This document shows positions 7,900-17,340 of a DNA stretch of 52,677 nt, one piece after another. The stretch's first letter is position 1. Each line of letters begins with the position of its first letter. The DNA is taken from NCBI GenBank assembly GCA_027306595.1, contig DAHUZI010000110.1:1-52677 (forward strand), read 5' to 3'. The notes under the pieces are model-generated. The model saw only the letters and a program-made list of their open reading frames with translations. It ran no database searches and was not told where the DNA came from. The translations under genes and the position numbers were made by a program. The DNA is from Candidatus Dormiibacterota bacterium. GTDB taxonomy: Bacteria > Chloroflexota > Dormibacteria > Aeolococcales > Bog-877.

Positions 7900-10772
7900 C
7901 TTGCCGCCCGAATCCGCGACCGCAGGCCCGTCCCCAGAAGGGGGCCGAGGAAGTGGCCGGTGACCGACCCGGGATCTGCCGCCAGCTGCTCGGGGGTCCC
8001 CTCGGCCACGATCCGACCGCCTCCGTCGCCCCCCTCGGGGCCGAGGTCCAGGATCCAGTCGGCGGCCTTGAGGACGTCGAGGTTGTGCTCGATGACGACG
8101 ACGGTGTTGCCGGCGTCGACCAGGCGATGGAGGACGTGCAGGAGCCGGTCCACATCGGCGAAGTGGAGGCCGGTGGTCGGCTCGTCGAGGATGTAGAGGG
8201 TGCGGCCGGTGGCGCGGCGCGAGAGCTCGGTGGCGAGCTTGACCCGCTGTGCCTCCCCGCCGCTGAGCTGGGTCGCGGGCTGGCCGAGGCGGACGTAGCC
8301 GAGGCCGACGTCGGCGAGGGTGGCCAGCCTGCGCCTGATCGCCGGCTGGTTGGCGAAGAGCTGGAGCGCGTCGTCCACCGACATCGCCAGGACGTCGGCG
8401 ATGGAGTGGCCGCGAAACTCGACCGCGAGCGCCTCCTGGTTGTACCGCCGACCCTTGCAGACGTCGCAGGTGACGTAGATGTCGGGGAGGAAGTGCATCT
8501 CGATCTTGAGCACCCCGTCCCCCTCGCAGCCCTCGCACCGCCCGCCCTTGACGTTGAACGAGAAGCGCCCCGGCCGGTAGCCGCGGACCCGTGCCTCGGG
8601 CATCTGGCTGAAGAGCTCGCGAACCGGGGTGAACAGGCCGGTGTAGGTCGCGGGATTGCTCCGCGGGGTGCGGCCGATCGGGGCCTGGTCGACGTTGACG
8701 ACCTTGTCGAGGTGGTCGATCCCCTCGATCTTGCCGTGGGCGCCGGGCCGCTCGCGGGCGTGGTAGAGGACCTGCGCCAGGCGACGGTAGAGGATGTCGT
8801 TGACGAGCGTGCTCTTGCCCGACCCGCTGACCCCGGCGACGCCGACCAGGCAGCCGAGCGGGAAGGCGGCGTCGATCGCCTTCAGATTGTTGGCCCGGGC
8901 GTCGCGGACGACGAGTTGGCGGCGGGGATCGGGCTGGCGCCGTGGGGGAACGGGGATCTGGAGCTCGCCCCGCAGGTAGCGGGCGGTGCTCGAGGTCGGG
9001 TGGGCGAGCACGGTCGCCAGCGGGCCCGCGACCACGATCTCCCCGCCAAGCTCCCCGGCCCCTGGACCGATGTCGACGACGAAGTCGGCGGAGCGGATCG
9101 TCTCCTCGTCGTGCTCGACCACGATGAGGGTGTTGCCCAGGTCGCGCAGCTGGCGCAGGGTGCGCAGGAGCTTGGCGTTGTCGCGCTGGTGGAGCCCGAT
9201 TGAGGGCTCGTCCAGCACGTAGAGGACGCCGGTCAGCCGGCTGCCGATCTGGGTGGCCAGTCGGATCCTCTGGGCCTCGCCGCCCGACAGCGACGCCGCC
9301 GCGCGGTCGAGGGTGAGGTACTGGAGCCCCACGTCCTGGAGGAAGCCCAGCCGCTCGCGGACCTCCTTGAGCACCTGGCGGGCGATGAGCCGCTCGCGCT
9401 CGCTGAGCTGCCATCCGTCGACGGCAGCGATCTCCGCGTCCACCGGCAGGGCGCAGAGGTCCATGATCCCGAGCCCGTCCACGGTCACCGCCAGGAACTC
9501 GGGCTTGAGCCGGCGTCCCTTGCAGTCGGGGCAGGGCCGCTGGAGCATGAGCCGCTCGATGTCGGCCTTCACCTGCTCCGACTCGGTCTCGCGGTAGCGC
9601 CGCTCCAGGGTCGGAATCACGCCTTCGAAGCGGGCGTTGTACGTGTGCACGCGCCCCCCCCGGGTCGTGAAGCGCATCCGCACCCGGTCCCCTGGTTCGA
9701 GGCCGAAGAGGATCCGGTCGCGCTGCGCCTGAGTCAGCCGGCGCCAGGGTCGGTCCATGGGGATCCGCTCGGCCTGGGCCACCGCCATCACGAGCTCGAG
9801 CAGCCACTGCTGGGAGAGGCCCCGGGTCCAGCCCCCGAGGACGCCGTCAGCGAGCGAGCGATCGGGATCGCTCACGACCGCGTCGGGGTCGACCTCCAGG
9901 CGGGCCCCGAGGCCGGTGCAGCCGGGGCAGGCGCCATGGGGGTTGTTGAAGGAGAAGTTGCGAGGGGCGGGCTCCTCCATCGAGACCCCGTCGACGACGC
10001 ACGCGAACTGCTGCGAGAAGAGCATCTCGTCGAGCCCGGTGCCCTCGTCCGCGGGCAGGATCAGGACGGTCCCCCCGGCGAGCGTCGCCGCCTGCTCGAC
10101 CGCCTCCCGCAGCCGGGGGAGCACGTCCGGGCCCAGGACCAGCCGGTCGACCACGACCTCGACGTCGTGCTTGTACCGCTTGTCGAGCACGGGGGGCTGG
10201 TCCAGCTCGTAGACCCGGCCGTCGATCCGGGCCCGCACGTACCCCAGCCGCCGCGCCTGCTCGATCGCGGCCTGGTGCTCGCCCTTGCGGCCGCGCACCA
10301 TCGGGGCGGCGACCAGGATCCGGGTCCCGCCCGGGAGCTGGGCGACCTGGTCCGCGATCTGCTCGGTGGTCTGGCGGCTGATCTCCCGCCCGCAGCGGGG
10401 GCAGTGGGGGTGACCGACCCGAGCGTAGAGGAGACGGAGGTAGTCGTAGATCTCGGTCACTGTGCCCACGGTCGACCGGGGGTTGCGGCCCGCCCCCTTC
10501 TGGTCGATCGAGATCGCGGGCGACAGGCCGTCGATGTGGTCGACATCGGGCTTCTCCATCTGCCCGAGGAACTGGCGGGCATAGGCGGAGAGCGACTCGA
10601 CGTATCGCCGCTGGCCCTCGGCGTAGATCGTGTCGAAGGCGAGCGACGACTTCCCCGACCCCGAAAGGCCGGTGAACACCGTGAGGCGGTCGCGGGGGAG
10701 ATCGAGGTCGACCCCCTTCAGGTTGTGCTCGCGCGCGCCCCGGATCGACAGCATCTCCTGCCCCACCCGCAA
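7896..10772 (-). CDS. uvrA: Excinuclease ABC subunit A
   Basis: Damage-recognition ATPase dimer of nucleotide excision repair. At 958 residues it is full length. Near the N terminus are the first Walker A ([20 protein letters not shown]), the [16 protein letters not shown] block and zinc ligands CPRC. Further on are CPGC and CPDCKGRR, the first ABC signature ([18 protein letters not shown]), the second Walker A ([10 protein letters not shown]), the second zinc module ([16 protein letters not shown]) and the second signature ([17 protein letters not shown]). The chosen start is TTG at 10772, nine bases after GGAGG; a GTG two codons later or an ATG six codons later is possible. The LD-carboxypeptidase gene lies 45 bases upstream on the same strand. 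The stop overlaps the small membrane ORF. Confidence 0.97.
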   Translation of the reverse strand: MRVGQEMLSIRGAREHNLKGVDLDLPRDRLTVFTGLSGSGKSSLAFDTIYAEGQRRYVESLSAYARQFLGQMEKPDVDHIDGLSPAISIDQKGAGRNPRSTVGTVTEIYDYLRLLYARVGHPHCPRCGREISRQTTEQIADQVAQLPGGTRILVAAPMVRGRKGEHQAAIEQARRLGYVRARIDGRVYELDQPPVLDKRYKHDVEVVVDRLVLGPDVLPRLREAVEQAATLAGGTVLILPADEGTGLDEMLFSQQFACVVDGVSMEEPAPRNFSFNNPHGACPGCTGLGARLEVDPDAVVSDPDRSLADGVLGGWTRGLSQQWLLELVMAVAQAERIPMDRPWRRLTQAQRDRILFGLEPGDRVRMRFTTRGGRVHTYNARFEGVIPTLERRYRETESEQVKADIERLMLQRPCPDCKGRRLKPEFLAVTVDGLGIMDLCALPVDAEIAAVDGWQLSERERLIARQVLKEVRERLGFLQDVGLQYLTLDRAAASLSGGEAQRIRLATQIGSRLTGVLYVLDEPSIGLHQRDNAKLLRTLRQLRDLGNTLIVVEHDEETIRSADFVVDIGPGAGELGGEIVVAGPLATVLAHPTSSTARYLRGELQIPVPPRRQPDPRRQLVVRDARANNLKAIDAAFPLGCLVGVAGVSGSGKSTLVNDILYRRLAQVLYHARERPGAHGKIEGIDHLDKVVNVDQAPIGRTPRSNPATYTGLFTPVRELFSQMPEARVRGYRPGRFSFNVKGGRCEGCEGDGVLKIEMHFLPDIYVTCDVCKGRRYNQEALAVEFRGHSIADVLAMSVDDALQLFANQPAIRRRLATLADVGLGYVRLGQPATQLSGGEAQRVKLATELSRRATGRTLYILDEPTTGLHFADVDRLLHVLHRLVDAGNTVVVIEHNLDVLKAADWILDLGPEGGDGGGRIVAEGTPEQLAADPGSVTGHFLGPLLGTGLRSRIRAAS

Positions 10773-10817
10773 AGCGTACCGCCTCCGCCACCCGGGCGCA
10801 CGGGTGTTCGGTCTCGT

Positions 10818-11765
10818 TCAGGCGACCCCGCCCTGGAGGATCGCAAGGGTTCCGGCGTCGGCGTCCAGCCGGACCCTTGCCCCCAGGGGGAGGGTGGCGA
10901 GGTGGCGGCCGTGGCCGACGGGCAGGTGGTAAAGGGTGGGCACGCCCAGCGGTGCGAGGCAATCGCGAAAGACTTGCTCGAGCCCGAGGGTGGGGCCCGG
11001 ACGCTTGGGGCCGCAATCGGTGTGCTCGCCGACCACGATCCCGGCCACACCGTCGAGCCGGCCTGCCGCGATCAGCTGGCTGAGGTAGCGCTCGATGCGG
11101 TACGGCTCCTCGTCGACATCCTCGAAGAAGAGGATCCGGCCACCGAGCTCGGGCTCCCAGGGGGTGCCGATCAGGGCGGCGAGGAGGGTGAGGCAGCCCC
11201 CCGCGAGCTCGCCTTCAGCCTGGCCCGGCACCAGTGTCTCCACGTACGGGTCGTCGGGGTCGGGGTCGACGGTGAACGGCTCTGCGCTCATGAGCGCCCG
11301 GCGCCAGCCCGCGAGGAGGTACGGGCTCGGGTGCGCCATCGAGAGCACCATCGGCCCGTAGAAGGTGACCCAGCCGAGCGCGCGGCCGATCAGGGCGTGG
11401 AGGACCGTGATGTCTGAGTAGCCGACGAACACCTTGGGGGGGCGGTCCCGCAGACGGGCGAGGCGCTGCGGGTCCAGCGCCATCGCCGTCCGCAGGGCCC
11501 CGCAGCCGCCCTGGACGCAGACGACCCCATCGATGTCTGGTCGCTCCAGCATCGTGAGCAGGTCATCGGCCCGGTCCTGGTCGCGGCCGGCGAGATAGCC
11601 GTAGGTACAGCCAGCGTGGGGGGCCAGCTCGGTCACGAAGCCGAGGCTCTCGAGCGTCCGCACCCCCCGCGCGGTGGTCGACGGTTCAAGGGTCGGGCTG
11701 CTGGGCGCGACCAGCCCCAGCCGAGCACCCGCAGCCAGGCGGGGCGGACGGACCCGGAGCGCCAT
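10818..11765 (-). CDS. ldcA: LD-carboxypeptidase, peptidase family S66
   Basis: S66 enzymes remove the terminal D-Ala from murein tetrapeptides during cell-wall recycling; some relatives cleave microcin-type peptide conjugates. The 315-residue protein shows the family triad: nucleophile Ser117 in [10 protein letters not shown], Glu215 in [16 protein letters not shown], and His285 in [14 protein letters not shown]. There is no signal peptide, consistent with a cytoplasmic recycling enzyme. ATG at 11765 is preferred to an in-frame ATG four codons earlier because -10-like TATGCT ends seven bases before it and no Shine-Dalgarno sequence is present. It lies 45 bases upstream of uvrA and is divergent from the Asp-box protein gene. 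Confidence 0.88.
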   Translation of the reverse strand: MALRVRPPRLAAGARLGLVAPSSPTLEPSTTARGVRTLESLGFVTELAPHAGCTYGYLAGRDQDRADDLLTMLERPDIDGVVCVQGGCGALRTAMALDPQRLARLRDRPPKVFVGYSDITVLHALIGRALGWVTFYGPMVLSMAHPSPYLLAGWRRALMSAEPFTVDPDPDDPYVETLVPGQAEGELAGGCLTLLAALIGTPWEPELGGRILFFEDVDEEPYRIERYLSQLIAAGRLDGVAGIVVGEHTDCGPKRPGPTLGLEQVFRDCLAPLGVPTLYHLPVGHGRHLATLPLGARVRLDADAGTLAILQGGVA

Positions 11766-11778
11766 GGAGCAGAGCATA
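11763..11778 (-). promoter_or_regulatory. Leaderless-type promoter of the LD-carboxypeptidase gene
   Basis: On the minus strand TATGCT (11778-11773) is followed by seven bases and the ATG at 11765. No ribosome-binding site is visible. Transcription would begin at or next to the start codon. Confidence 0.45.
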
Positions 11779-11812
11779 CGGCCGGGCGGGGCGCCCAGGC
11801 GGAGCTGGTGGA

Positions 11813-11818
11813 TAGACT
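11813..11818 (+). promoter_or_regulatory. -10 element for the Asp-box protein gene
   Basis: TAGACT occurs in the divergent 146-base intergenic region, giving a leader of about 85-90 bases before the ATG at 11912. The same hexamer appears upstream of the ABC-F gene, groES and the ABC binding-protein gene. No clear -35 hexamer. Confidence 0.4.
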
Positions 11819-11911
11819 GGGGCGGCCGACCCCCCTCGCGGCGCGGCCACGACCGTGGGTTGCGCGACGGTGCCGGAGGGCCGCCTCGGGGGTGGCCGCG
11901 AGGAGGTGGGT

Positions 11912-14900
11912 ATGAGCACAGGCACGACGTGGGCGGGTGCCCTCCGCTGGCGCAACATCGGTCCCGCGCGCGGCGGCCGGGTGGTGGCGGTCGCCGGGGA
12001 TCCCCGCGACCGGGCGACCTTCTACTTCGGCGGCTGCGGCGGCGGCGTCTGGAAGACGGACGATGCCGGCACCACCTGGCGCAACGTCAGCGACGCCGAC
12101 TTCCGGACTCCGGCGGTCGGGGCCCTGGCGGTGGCCACCGCGGACCCCGAGGTGCTCTACGCCGGGACCGGAGAGGCCTGCGTCCGCAACGACGTCATCG
12201 CCGGCGACGGGGTGTACCGCTCCACCGACGGGGGCCGGCACTGGGCGCATGTCGGCCTCGACGGCACCCGACACATCGCCCGGGTGCGCATCGACCCCAG
12301 CGACCCCGACCGGGTCTACGTCGCCGCCCTCGGCGACATCTTCGGCCCGTCGCAGGAGCGCGGGGTCTACCGCACCACCGACGGGGGCCGCAGCTGGGAG
12401 CGGGTCCTCTTCCGACACGAGCAGACGGGCGCGTGCGACCTCTGGCTCGACCCCGGCAATCCCCGCGTGCTCTACGCCGCGCTCTGGCAGGCGATCCGGC
12501 GCCCCTGGGGGCTGGAGTCGGGCGGCTCCGAGAGCAGCCTCTACCGCTCGCGCGACGGCGGCGACACCTGGGAGGAGCTCACCCGCCGGCCCGGGTTTCC
12601 GACCGCGCTGCTGGGGCGGATGGGGGTCTGCGCGGCGCCCGCGCGGCCGAGCCGCGTCTATGCCGTGATCGAGGCGGCCGAGGGCCAGGGCGGCTGCTAC
12701 CGCAGCGACGATGGCGGCGACACCTGGGATCGGGTCTCGACCGAGAAGGGGTTGTTGGGCCGGCCCTGGTACTACTCCCACCTGGTCCCCGACCCTGTCG
12801 ATGCCGAGACCTGCTACGCCATGGACTACGACCTCTGGCGCTCGATCGACGGCGGGCGGGCCTGGACCCGGATCGACACCCCCCACGGCGACAACCACGA
12901 CCTGTGGATCGATCCCCAGGACCCCAACCGGATGATCGAGGGCAACGACGGCGGCGCGTGCATCTCGTACAACGCCGGGCGCACCTTCTCCACCATCTAC
13001 AACCAGCCGACCGGCCAGTTCTACCGGCTCGCCGTCGACGACCACTTCCCCTACCGGGTCTACGCCACCCAGCAGGACAACTCGGCGATCCGGGTTCCGA
13101 GCCGCAGCCGCCTGGGGGCGATCCTCTGGGAGGAGTGCGAGATGGTCGGGCACGGGGAGTCGGGCTTCATCGCCGTCGACCCCCGCAACGACGACATCGT
13201 CTACTGCGGAGCGGTGGGGAGTTCCGGCGGCGGGGGCGGCCCGCTCCTGCGGTACGACCATCGCACCGGCCGCTCCCAGAAGATCACGGTGTGGCCGGAG
13301 GCGGGGTACGGCGAGGATCCGGCGAGCTGGCGCCACCGCTTCCCCTGGACCTTCCCGGTGGGGCACTCGCCCCACGACCCCGGGATCCTGTACACGGCCG
13401 GCGAACGCGTCTTCCGCTCCCTCGACGAGGGGCACAGCTGGGAGGCGATCAGCCCCGACCTCACCCGCAACGATCCCGACCGGCTTCGGGCCTCGGGGGG
13501 GCCGATCACCCTGGACACGTCGGGGGCCGAGGTGTACTGCACGATCGCCAGCCTGGCCGAGTCCCCCCGCCGGGCGGGCCTCCTTTGGGTCGGGACCGAT
13601 GACGGCCGGGTCCAGGTCTCCCGCGACGCCGGCGGGAGCTGGGAGGACGTGACCCCGCCCGAGCTGCCGGAGTGGGCCTGGATCGTGACCGTCGAGCCCT
13701 CCCCCCACGACGACGAGACCGCCTACGTCGCGGCCAACCGCTACCGGCTCCAGGACCGCCGGCCCTACCTGTTCCGGACCACCGACGGCGGCCGCAGCTG
13801 GACGGAGATCACGAGTGGGATCGCCGCCAGCGACTTCTGCCGGGTCGTCCGCTGCGACCCCGTGCGGGCCGGCCTCCTGTACGTGGGGACCGAGGCCGGG
13901 CCGTACGTTTCGCTCGACGACGGCGCCAGCTGGGAGCCGCTCCGGCTCAACCTGCCGGTGGTGCCGATCTACGACCTGTGCCTGAAGGGGCAGGACCTGG
14001 TCGCCGCCAGCCACGGCCGCGGCTTCTGGATCCTCGACGACGTCACCCCGCTCCGGCGGTGGGAGCCCGGGTGGGCGGCGGCGCCGCTGACCCTGGTCGT
14101 GCCCCCAACCGTCGTCCGCTACCCGGCCCCGGCCGGGGGCGCGTCGGTCGAGCCCGGCCTGCACTACCTCGGCGCCGTCGGGGCCTTCGAGTCGGTCCGC
14201 CGCCCCGACGGCGGGCACGACGTCCTGGTGTACGGCGCGGGAGCGAACCCCCCGAGCGGGGCGACCATCCGCTACATCCTCAAGGAGGAGGCGGCGCCCG
14301 CCTCCGCGTCGCTCACCGTCCGCGACGCCGCCGGCCGCGAGGTCATCCACTTCCCGGGGGTGCGCCCCGAGCCGGGCTCGGTTCCGGACTGCGAGCGGGA
14401 CCGCCTGCGGGTGATTCCGACCGCGGCCGGCAGCCACCAGTTCACCTGGAATCTCCGCCGCGCCGGCGTCCACCTGGAGAGCGCGGGGCTGCGCAAGGAC
14501 CACCCTGACGAGGACGACCGGAGCTCGATGGAGGAGGGTCCGCTGGTGGCCCCGGGCCGGTACGTCCTCGAGCTGCGGGCCGGGGCGCACGTCGCCACCG
14601 GTACGCTCGACGTCGTGGTGGACCCCAACGCCGGAGCGGAGGCGACCGGCCTCGACCAGCAGGCCGAGCTCCTGGAGGCGATCCAGGCGGCCCAGGCTCG
14701 GCTCAACTCGGGGTTGGCCCGGATCGGGCGGCTGCGGAGTGCGATCGGCGCCTGGACCGCGCGCCCCGACCTCCCGGCGGCAGCCGCCACCCTCGCCACC
14801 GGCCTTGCCGACGAGCTCACCCTGGTCGAGGCCCGGCTCACCCAGCCGCGGCTGACCCACGAGATCGAGAGCATGGAGCACCCGGTCGGGCTCGACTACA

Positions 14901-15094
14901 AGCTGGCGGTCCTCCCCGACGTCGTCGCCAGCTACGACGGCCGGCCCACCCGCCAGGTGGAGGCGGTCTTCGAGGTCCTTCGCGGCCGCCTCGATCTGGC
15001 CCTGGGCGATCTCGACCGCCTGGCCAGCGACCGGCTGGCGGCGCTCAACCAGGCGATCCAGGCGGCCGGGCTGCCCGCGATCCCGAGCCCCTGA
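11912..15094 (+). CDS. Large VPS10/sortilin-like Asp-box beta-propeller protein
   Basis: A 1060-residue protein built mainly of BNR/Asp-box beta-propeller repeats. I count ten Asp boxes of the form S/T-x-D-x-G-x-x-W, for example KTDDAGTTW, RSTDGGRHW, RTTDGGRSW, RSRDGGDTW, RSDDGGDTW, RSIDGGRAW, RSLDEGHSW, VSRDAGGSW and VSLDDGASW. Two propellers fit this number. After about residue 720 comes a beta-rich region containing HQFTWNLRRAGVHLES, then a helical C-terminal tail of about 150 residues. Database relatives of this type are annotated as VPS10-domain or glycosyl-hydrolase-like, and their substrates are mostly unknown. Most are secreted, yet this one starts MSTGTTWAGALRWRNIG with no signal peptide. 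The ATG is supported by AGGAGG five bases upstream. Single-gene unit. Confidence 0.85.
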   Translation: MSTGTTWAGALRWRNIGPARGGRVVAVAGDPRDRATFYFGGCGGGVWKTDDAGTTWRNVSDADFRTPAVGALAVATADPEVLYAGTGEACVRNDVIAGDGVYRSTDGGRHWAHVGLDGTRHIARVRIDPSDPDRVYVAALGDIFGPSQERGVYRTTDGGRSWERVLFRHEQTGACDLWLDPGNPRVLYAALWQAIRRPWGLESGGSESSLYRSRDGGDTWEELTRRPGFPTALLGRMGVCAAPARPSRVYAVIEAAEGQGGCYRSDDGGDTWDRVSTEKGLLGRPWYYSHLVPDPVDAETCYAMDYDLWRSIDGGRAWTRIDTPHGDNHDLWIDPQDPNRMIEGNDGGACISYNAGRTFSTIYNQPTGQFYRLAVDDHFPYRVYATQQDNSAIRVPSRSRLGAILWEECEMVGHGESGFIAVDPRNDDIVYCGAVGSSGGGGGPLLRYDHRTGRSQKITVWPEAGYGEDPASWRHRFPWTFPVGHSPHDPGILYTAGERVFRSLDEGHSWEAISPDLTRNDPDRLRASGGPITLDTSGAEVYCTIASLAESPRRAGLLWVGTDDGRVQVSRDAGGSWEDVTPPELPEWAWIVTVEPSPHDDETAYVAANRYRLQDRRPYLFRTTDGGRSWTEITSGIAASDFCRVVRCDPVRAGLLYVGTEAGPYVSLDDGASWEPLRLNLPVVPIYDLCLKGQDLVAASHGRGFWILDDVTPLRRWEPGWAAAPLTLVVPPTVVRYPAPAGGASVEPGLHYLGAVGAFESVRRPDGGHDVLVYGAGANPPSGATIRYILKEEAAPASASLTVRDAAGREVIHFPGVRPEPGSVPDCERDRLRVIPTAAGSHQFTWNLRRAGVHLESAGLRKDHPDEDDRSSMEEGPLVAPGRYVLELRAGAHVATGTLDVVVDPNAGAEATGLDQQAELLEAIQAAQARLNSGLARIGRLRSAIGAWTARPDLPAAAATLATGLADELTLVEARLTQPRLTHEIESMEHPVGLDYKLAVLPDVVASYDGRPTRQVEAVFEVLRGRLDLALGDLDRLASDRLAALNQAIQAAGLPAIPSP

Positions 15095-15126
15095 CCCCGC
15101 CAGCTCCCGGGGCCAGCCCCAGGGGA

Positions 15127-15154
15127 CCGGGGCGGGGGCGAACCCCCGCCCCGG
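15127..15154. terminator. Strong bidirectional terminator hairpin
   Basis: The 81-base gap between two convergent stops holds a perfect 12-bp stem, CCGGGGCGGGGG (15127-15138) with CCCCCGCCCCGG (15143-15154), closed by a CGAA loop. It can end transcription from both sides. No T-run is present on either strand. Confidence 0.7.
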
Positions 15155-15175
15155 CCGGTCGGGCCCGGGGCCTGG

Positions 15176-17029
15176 CTAGCTGGCGAGCGACCAGTCCTGG
15201 GTGGTGAGGTACAGCAGCGGTCCCTGGACCACGCCCTTGAGGGTCTTCTTGATGACGCTGAGCTGGGCGTCGGGCGAGGGCAGCCAGAGATCGGGGAGCT
15301 GCTTGGCCATAAAGCTCTGGTACTGGTACATCGGCTGCAGCCCGCTGCCCTTGTGGGTGGCGGCGATCAGGGCGTCGCCGGTCGGGTTGCAGTAGTTGCC
15401 GGCGTTGTCGAACGCCCCGCAGCGCAGGATCTGCCCGCCGCTGGGATAGGGGGCGTAGGTCCAAGCGTCGGGGTTCTGCCAGTTGCCGATCTCCCACTTG
15501 CAGGTGGGGGCGTTGCCCTTGGCACAGGGGTCGACGACCCCGATCACGGTGTCGAACGGCGCCGTGGAGAGCTGGATCTGGATGCCGGCGGCCGAGAACG
15601 ACGACTTGAGCGCCTCCATCTCCTGCTCCAGAGCGAGGTAGCCGCTGTCATAGAGGAGGCCGAAGCTGAGCGGGGTGCCGGCCTTGATCCCGGCCCCGCA
15701 GTTGTGGGCGCCGAGTCCGGGGTGGGCGCAGGTGGTCGATCCGTTGGGATGGACCGCCCAGCCGTGGTCGCTGAGGAGGCGGACGGCGGCCTGCGGATCG
15801 TACGGGTAGAGCGCGTCGCGCTCGGCCGGGTTGAGGAACTGGCTGGCCGGCGCGCAGGGCACCGGGCCGTAGCAGGCGGTGGCGTAGCCCTTGTAGATGT
15901 CGCGCACGTAGGCGGGCTGGTCGATCAGGTGCTGCATCGCCTGGCGGATGTAGAGCTGCTTGAGCAGCGGCGCCGCGCCGGTCGTGTTCGTGTAGTTGAG
16001 CGGCATGAAGGTGGTGGCCCAGCCCAGCTCCGGGGCGATCCGATAGCCGAGATGCTCGAGGGCCGCGCGCTGGCTGACGTCCTGGACGGGCAGGTAGCCG
16101 TAGTCGACCGCGCCCGAGCGCAGGGCGTCGAACTCGGCGGTGTCCCCGGTGAACGGCACCAGCTCCAGGGTGCCGAAGCGCGGGCTCGGCCCCGGACCGT
16201 GGAAGTTGGTGTTGCGGCTGAAGACGGTGAAGCCGGTGGTGGCGTCGAACGAGCTCAACGTCCAGGGACCGTCCACGACCTTCCAGAGCGGGCTGGACGC
16301 GTAGCTGCCGAGCGCCTGGGACTGGCTGTTCAGGTACTTGTAGACGGCTCGCGCCCCCGCCGGGGTCTTGTCGTAGTTGCCGATGGCGCCGGTGGCCGAG
16401 GTCCGGTCCCAGGCGTGCTGTGGGATCGGGATCACCTGGAGCAGCTCGTTGTACAGGAGCCAGGTGTCGTTGTAGACGCCGTCGAAGGTGAGACTGAAGG
16501 TGTGGGCGGTCGGGTAGCTCTCGCCCACCACGTTGTAGGGGAAGGCTCCGGGGACCGCGGAGTACCAGTCCGCGACATTGGCCTTCACCAGGTTCATCCA
16601 GAATTGGACGTCGCGGGTCGTGATCGGCTGGCCGTCTGACCAGTTGAGGTTCTTCAGCGTGACCGTCACGATCGTCCGCCCACCCTTGACCGCGAACTTC
16701 GGGGGATTGGCGAGACTCAGGGTGGGGTTGACCTTGATGGTGCTCCCGGTCTGGTAGTAGTACAGCGACTCATACATCATCGGCTGGAAGTAGGTGAGGT
16801 TGAGGACGCTGGAGTCGGCCGCCGGGGTCAGCGGGAAGATGTAGTTGGGGGTGTTGCCGGCGGGAAGGGCGTACGTCACCAGGCCGGAGCTCGCGGTGTC
16901 GGCGGTGGTGTGGGCGACGGCGACGCTGGCTCCCGCCCCCACCAGGAGCAGCGGGGCGAGCAGGGCCGCGACCACTAGGCGTCGCGGTCCTCGCAGGGGT
17001 CGGGGCGTGTGCGGGTCGAGCATCCCCAT
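15176..17029 (-). CDS. Peptide/nickel-type ABC transporter substrate-binding protein (SBP_bac_5-like)
   Basis: A 617-residue extracytoplasmic binding protein of the oligopeptide (cluster C) type. The N terminus carries a signal peptide: basic PRPLRGPRRL, hydrophobic VVAALLAPLLLVGAGASVAVA, then HTTADT. No lipobox Cys is visible, so it may be released or anchored otherwise. Family features include PTLSLANPPKF, NLNWSDGQPITTRDVQFWMNL, LRSGAVDYGYLPVQDVSQ, YIRQAMQHLIDQP and LLSDHGWAVHPNGSTTC. Several Cys pairs (CYGPVPC, CAHP...HNC, CAKG...TCK) suggest disulfides in the mature protein. No permease or ATPase gene lies nearby, so it is an orphan here. The ATG at 17029 follows GGAGG by nine bases. It is one of two genes in the window ending in TAG. 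Confidence 0.88.
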   Translation of the reverse strand: MGMLDPHTPRPLRGPRRLVVAALLAPLLLVGAGASVAVAHTTADTASSGLVTYALPAGNTPNYIFPLTPAADSSVLNLTYFQPMMYESLYYYQTGSTIKVNPTLSLANPPKFAVKGGRTIVTVTLKNLNWSDGQPITTRDVQFWMNLVKANVADWYSAVPGAFPYNVVGESYPTAHTFSLTFDGVYNDTWLLYNELLQVIPIPQHAWDRTSATGAIGNYDKTPAGARAVYKYLNSQSQALGSYASSPLWKVVDGPWTLSSFDATTGFTVFSRNTNFHGPGPSPRFGTLELVPFTGDTAEFDALRSGAVDYGYLPVQDVSQRAALEHLGYRIAPELGWATTFMPLNYTNTTGAAPLLKQLYIRQAMQHLIDQPAYVRDIYKGYATACYGPVPCAPASQFLNPAERDALYPYDPQAAVRLLSDHGWAVHPNGSTTCAHPGLGAHNCGAGIKAGTPLSFGLLYDSGYLALEQEMEALKSSFSAAGIQIQLSTAPFDTVIGVVDPCAKGNAPTCKWEIGNWQNPDAWTYAPYPSGGQILRCGAFDNAGNYCNPTGDALIAATHKGSGLQPMYQYQSFMAKQLPDLWLPSPDAQLSVIKKTLKGVVQGPLLYLTTQDWSLAS

Positions 17030-17340
17030 GTCGGATCCTCCACGGCGGGTTCGTCAGGCGCGGACCGCGACGGGTGGGTCGGTGGTCACGGACCGGCGGC
17101 TGCCGCGACCGCGCGCGTCCGGCTCGGCGTGCCCCGACCGCCGACGAGCCGCCCACGGGCCGTCCCAGGGGGCTTCCTCCTCCCGGCAACCGTGTTGCGG
17201 TCGGGGACGCCGTCCCCGCCCGCCTGGATCCTGACCATCGGCTCTCACCCCTCCCGGACCAAGCCGGTTTGGGGGGAGTCTACACACGCTCGCGCCGGGG
17301 CGTGGGGGCTGCCACTCGCCGCCCGGCCCCCCGGCGGGGT
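17030..17340 (-). other. 310-base leader/intergenic region upstream of the ABC binding-protein gene
   Basis: I see no gene here. On the minus strand a TAGACT -10 element lies at 17282-17277, which would give a leader of about 240 bases. The leader includes a short perfect hairpin GGGGAC-GGC-GTCCCC (17203-17217) and ends in a GGAGG ribosome-binding site. I do not recognise a known riboswitch consensus. Confidence 0.4.

Noticed and set aside
11633..14881. Minus-strand open frame of about 1080 codons opposite the Asp-box protein
   Set aside because: Its Val/Asp/Gly-rich pattern mirrors the repeat-coding strand; the plus strand has ten Asp boxes and a ribosome-binding site.
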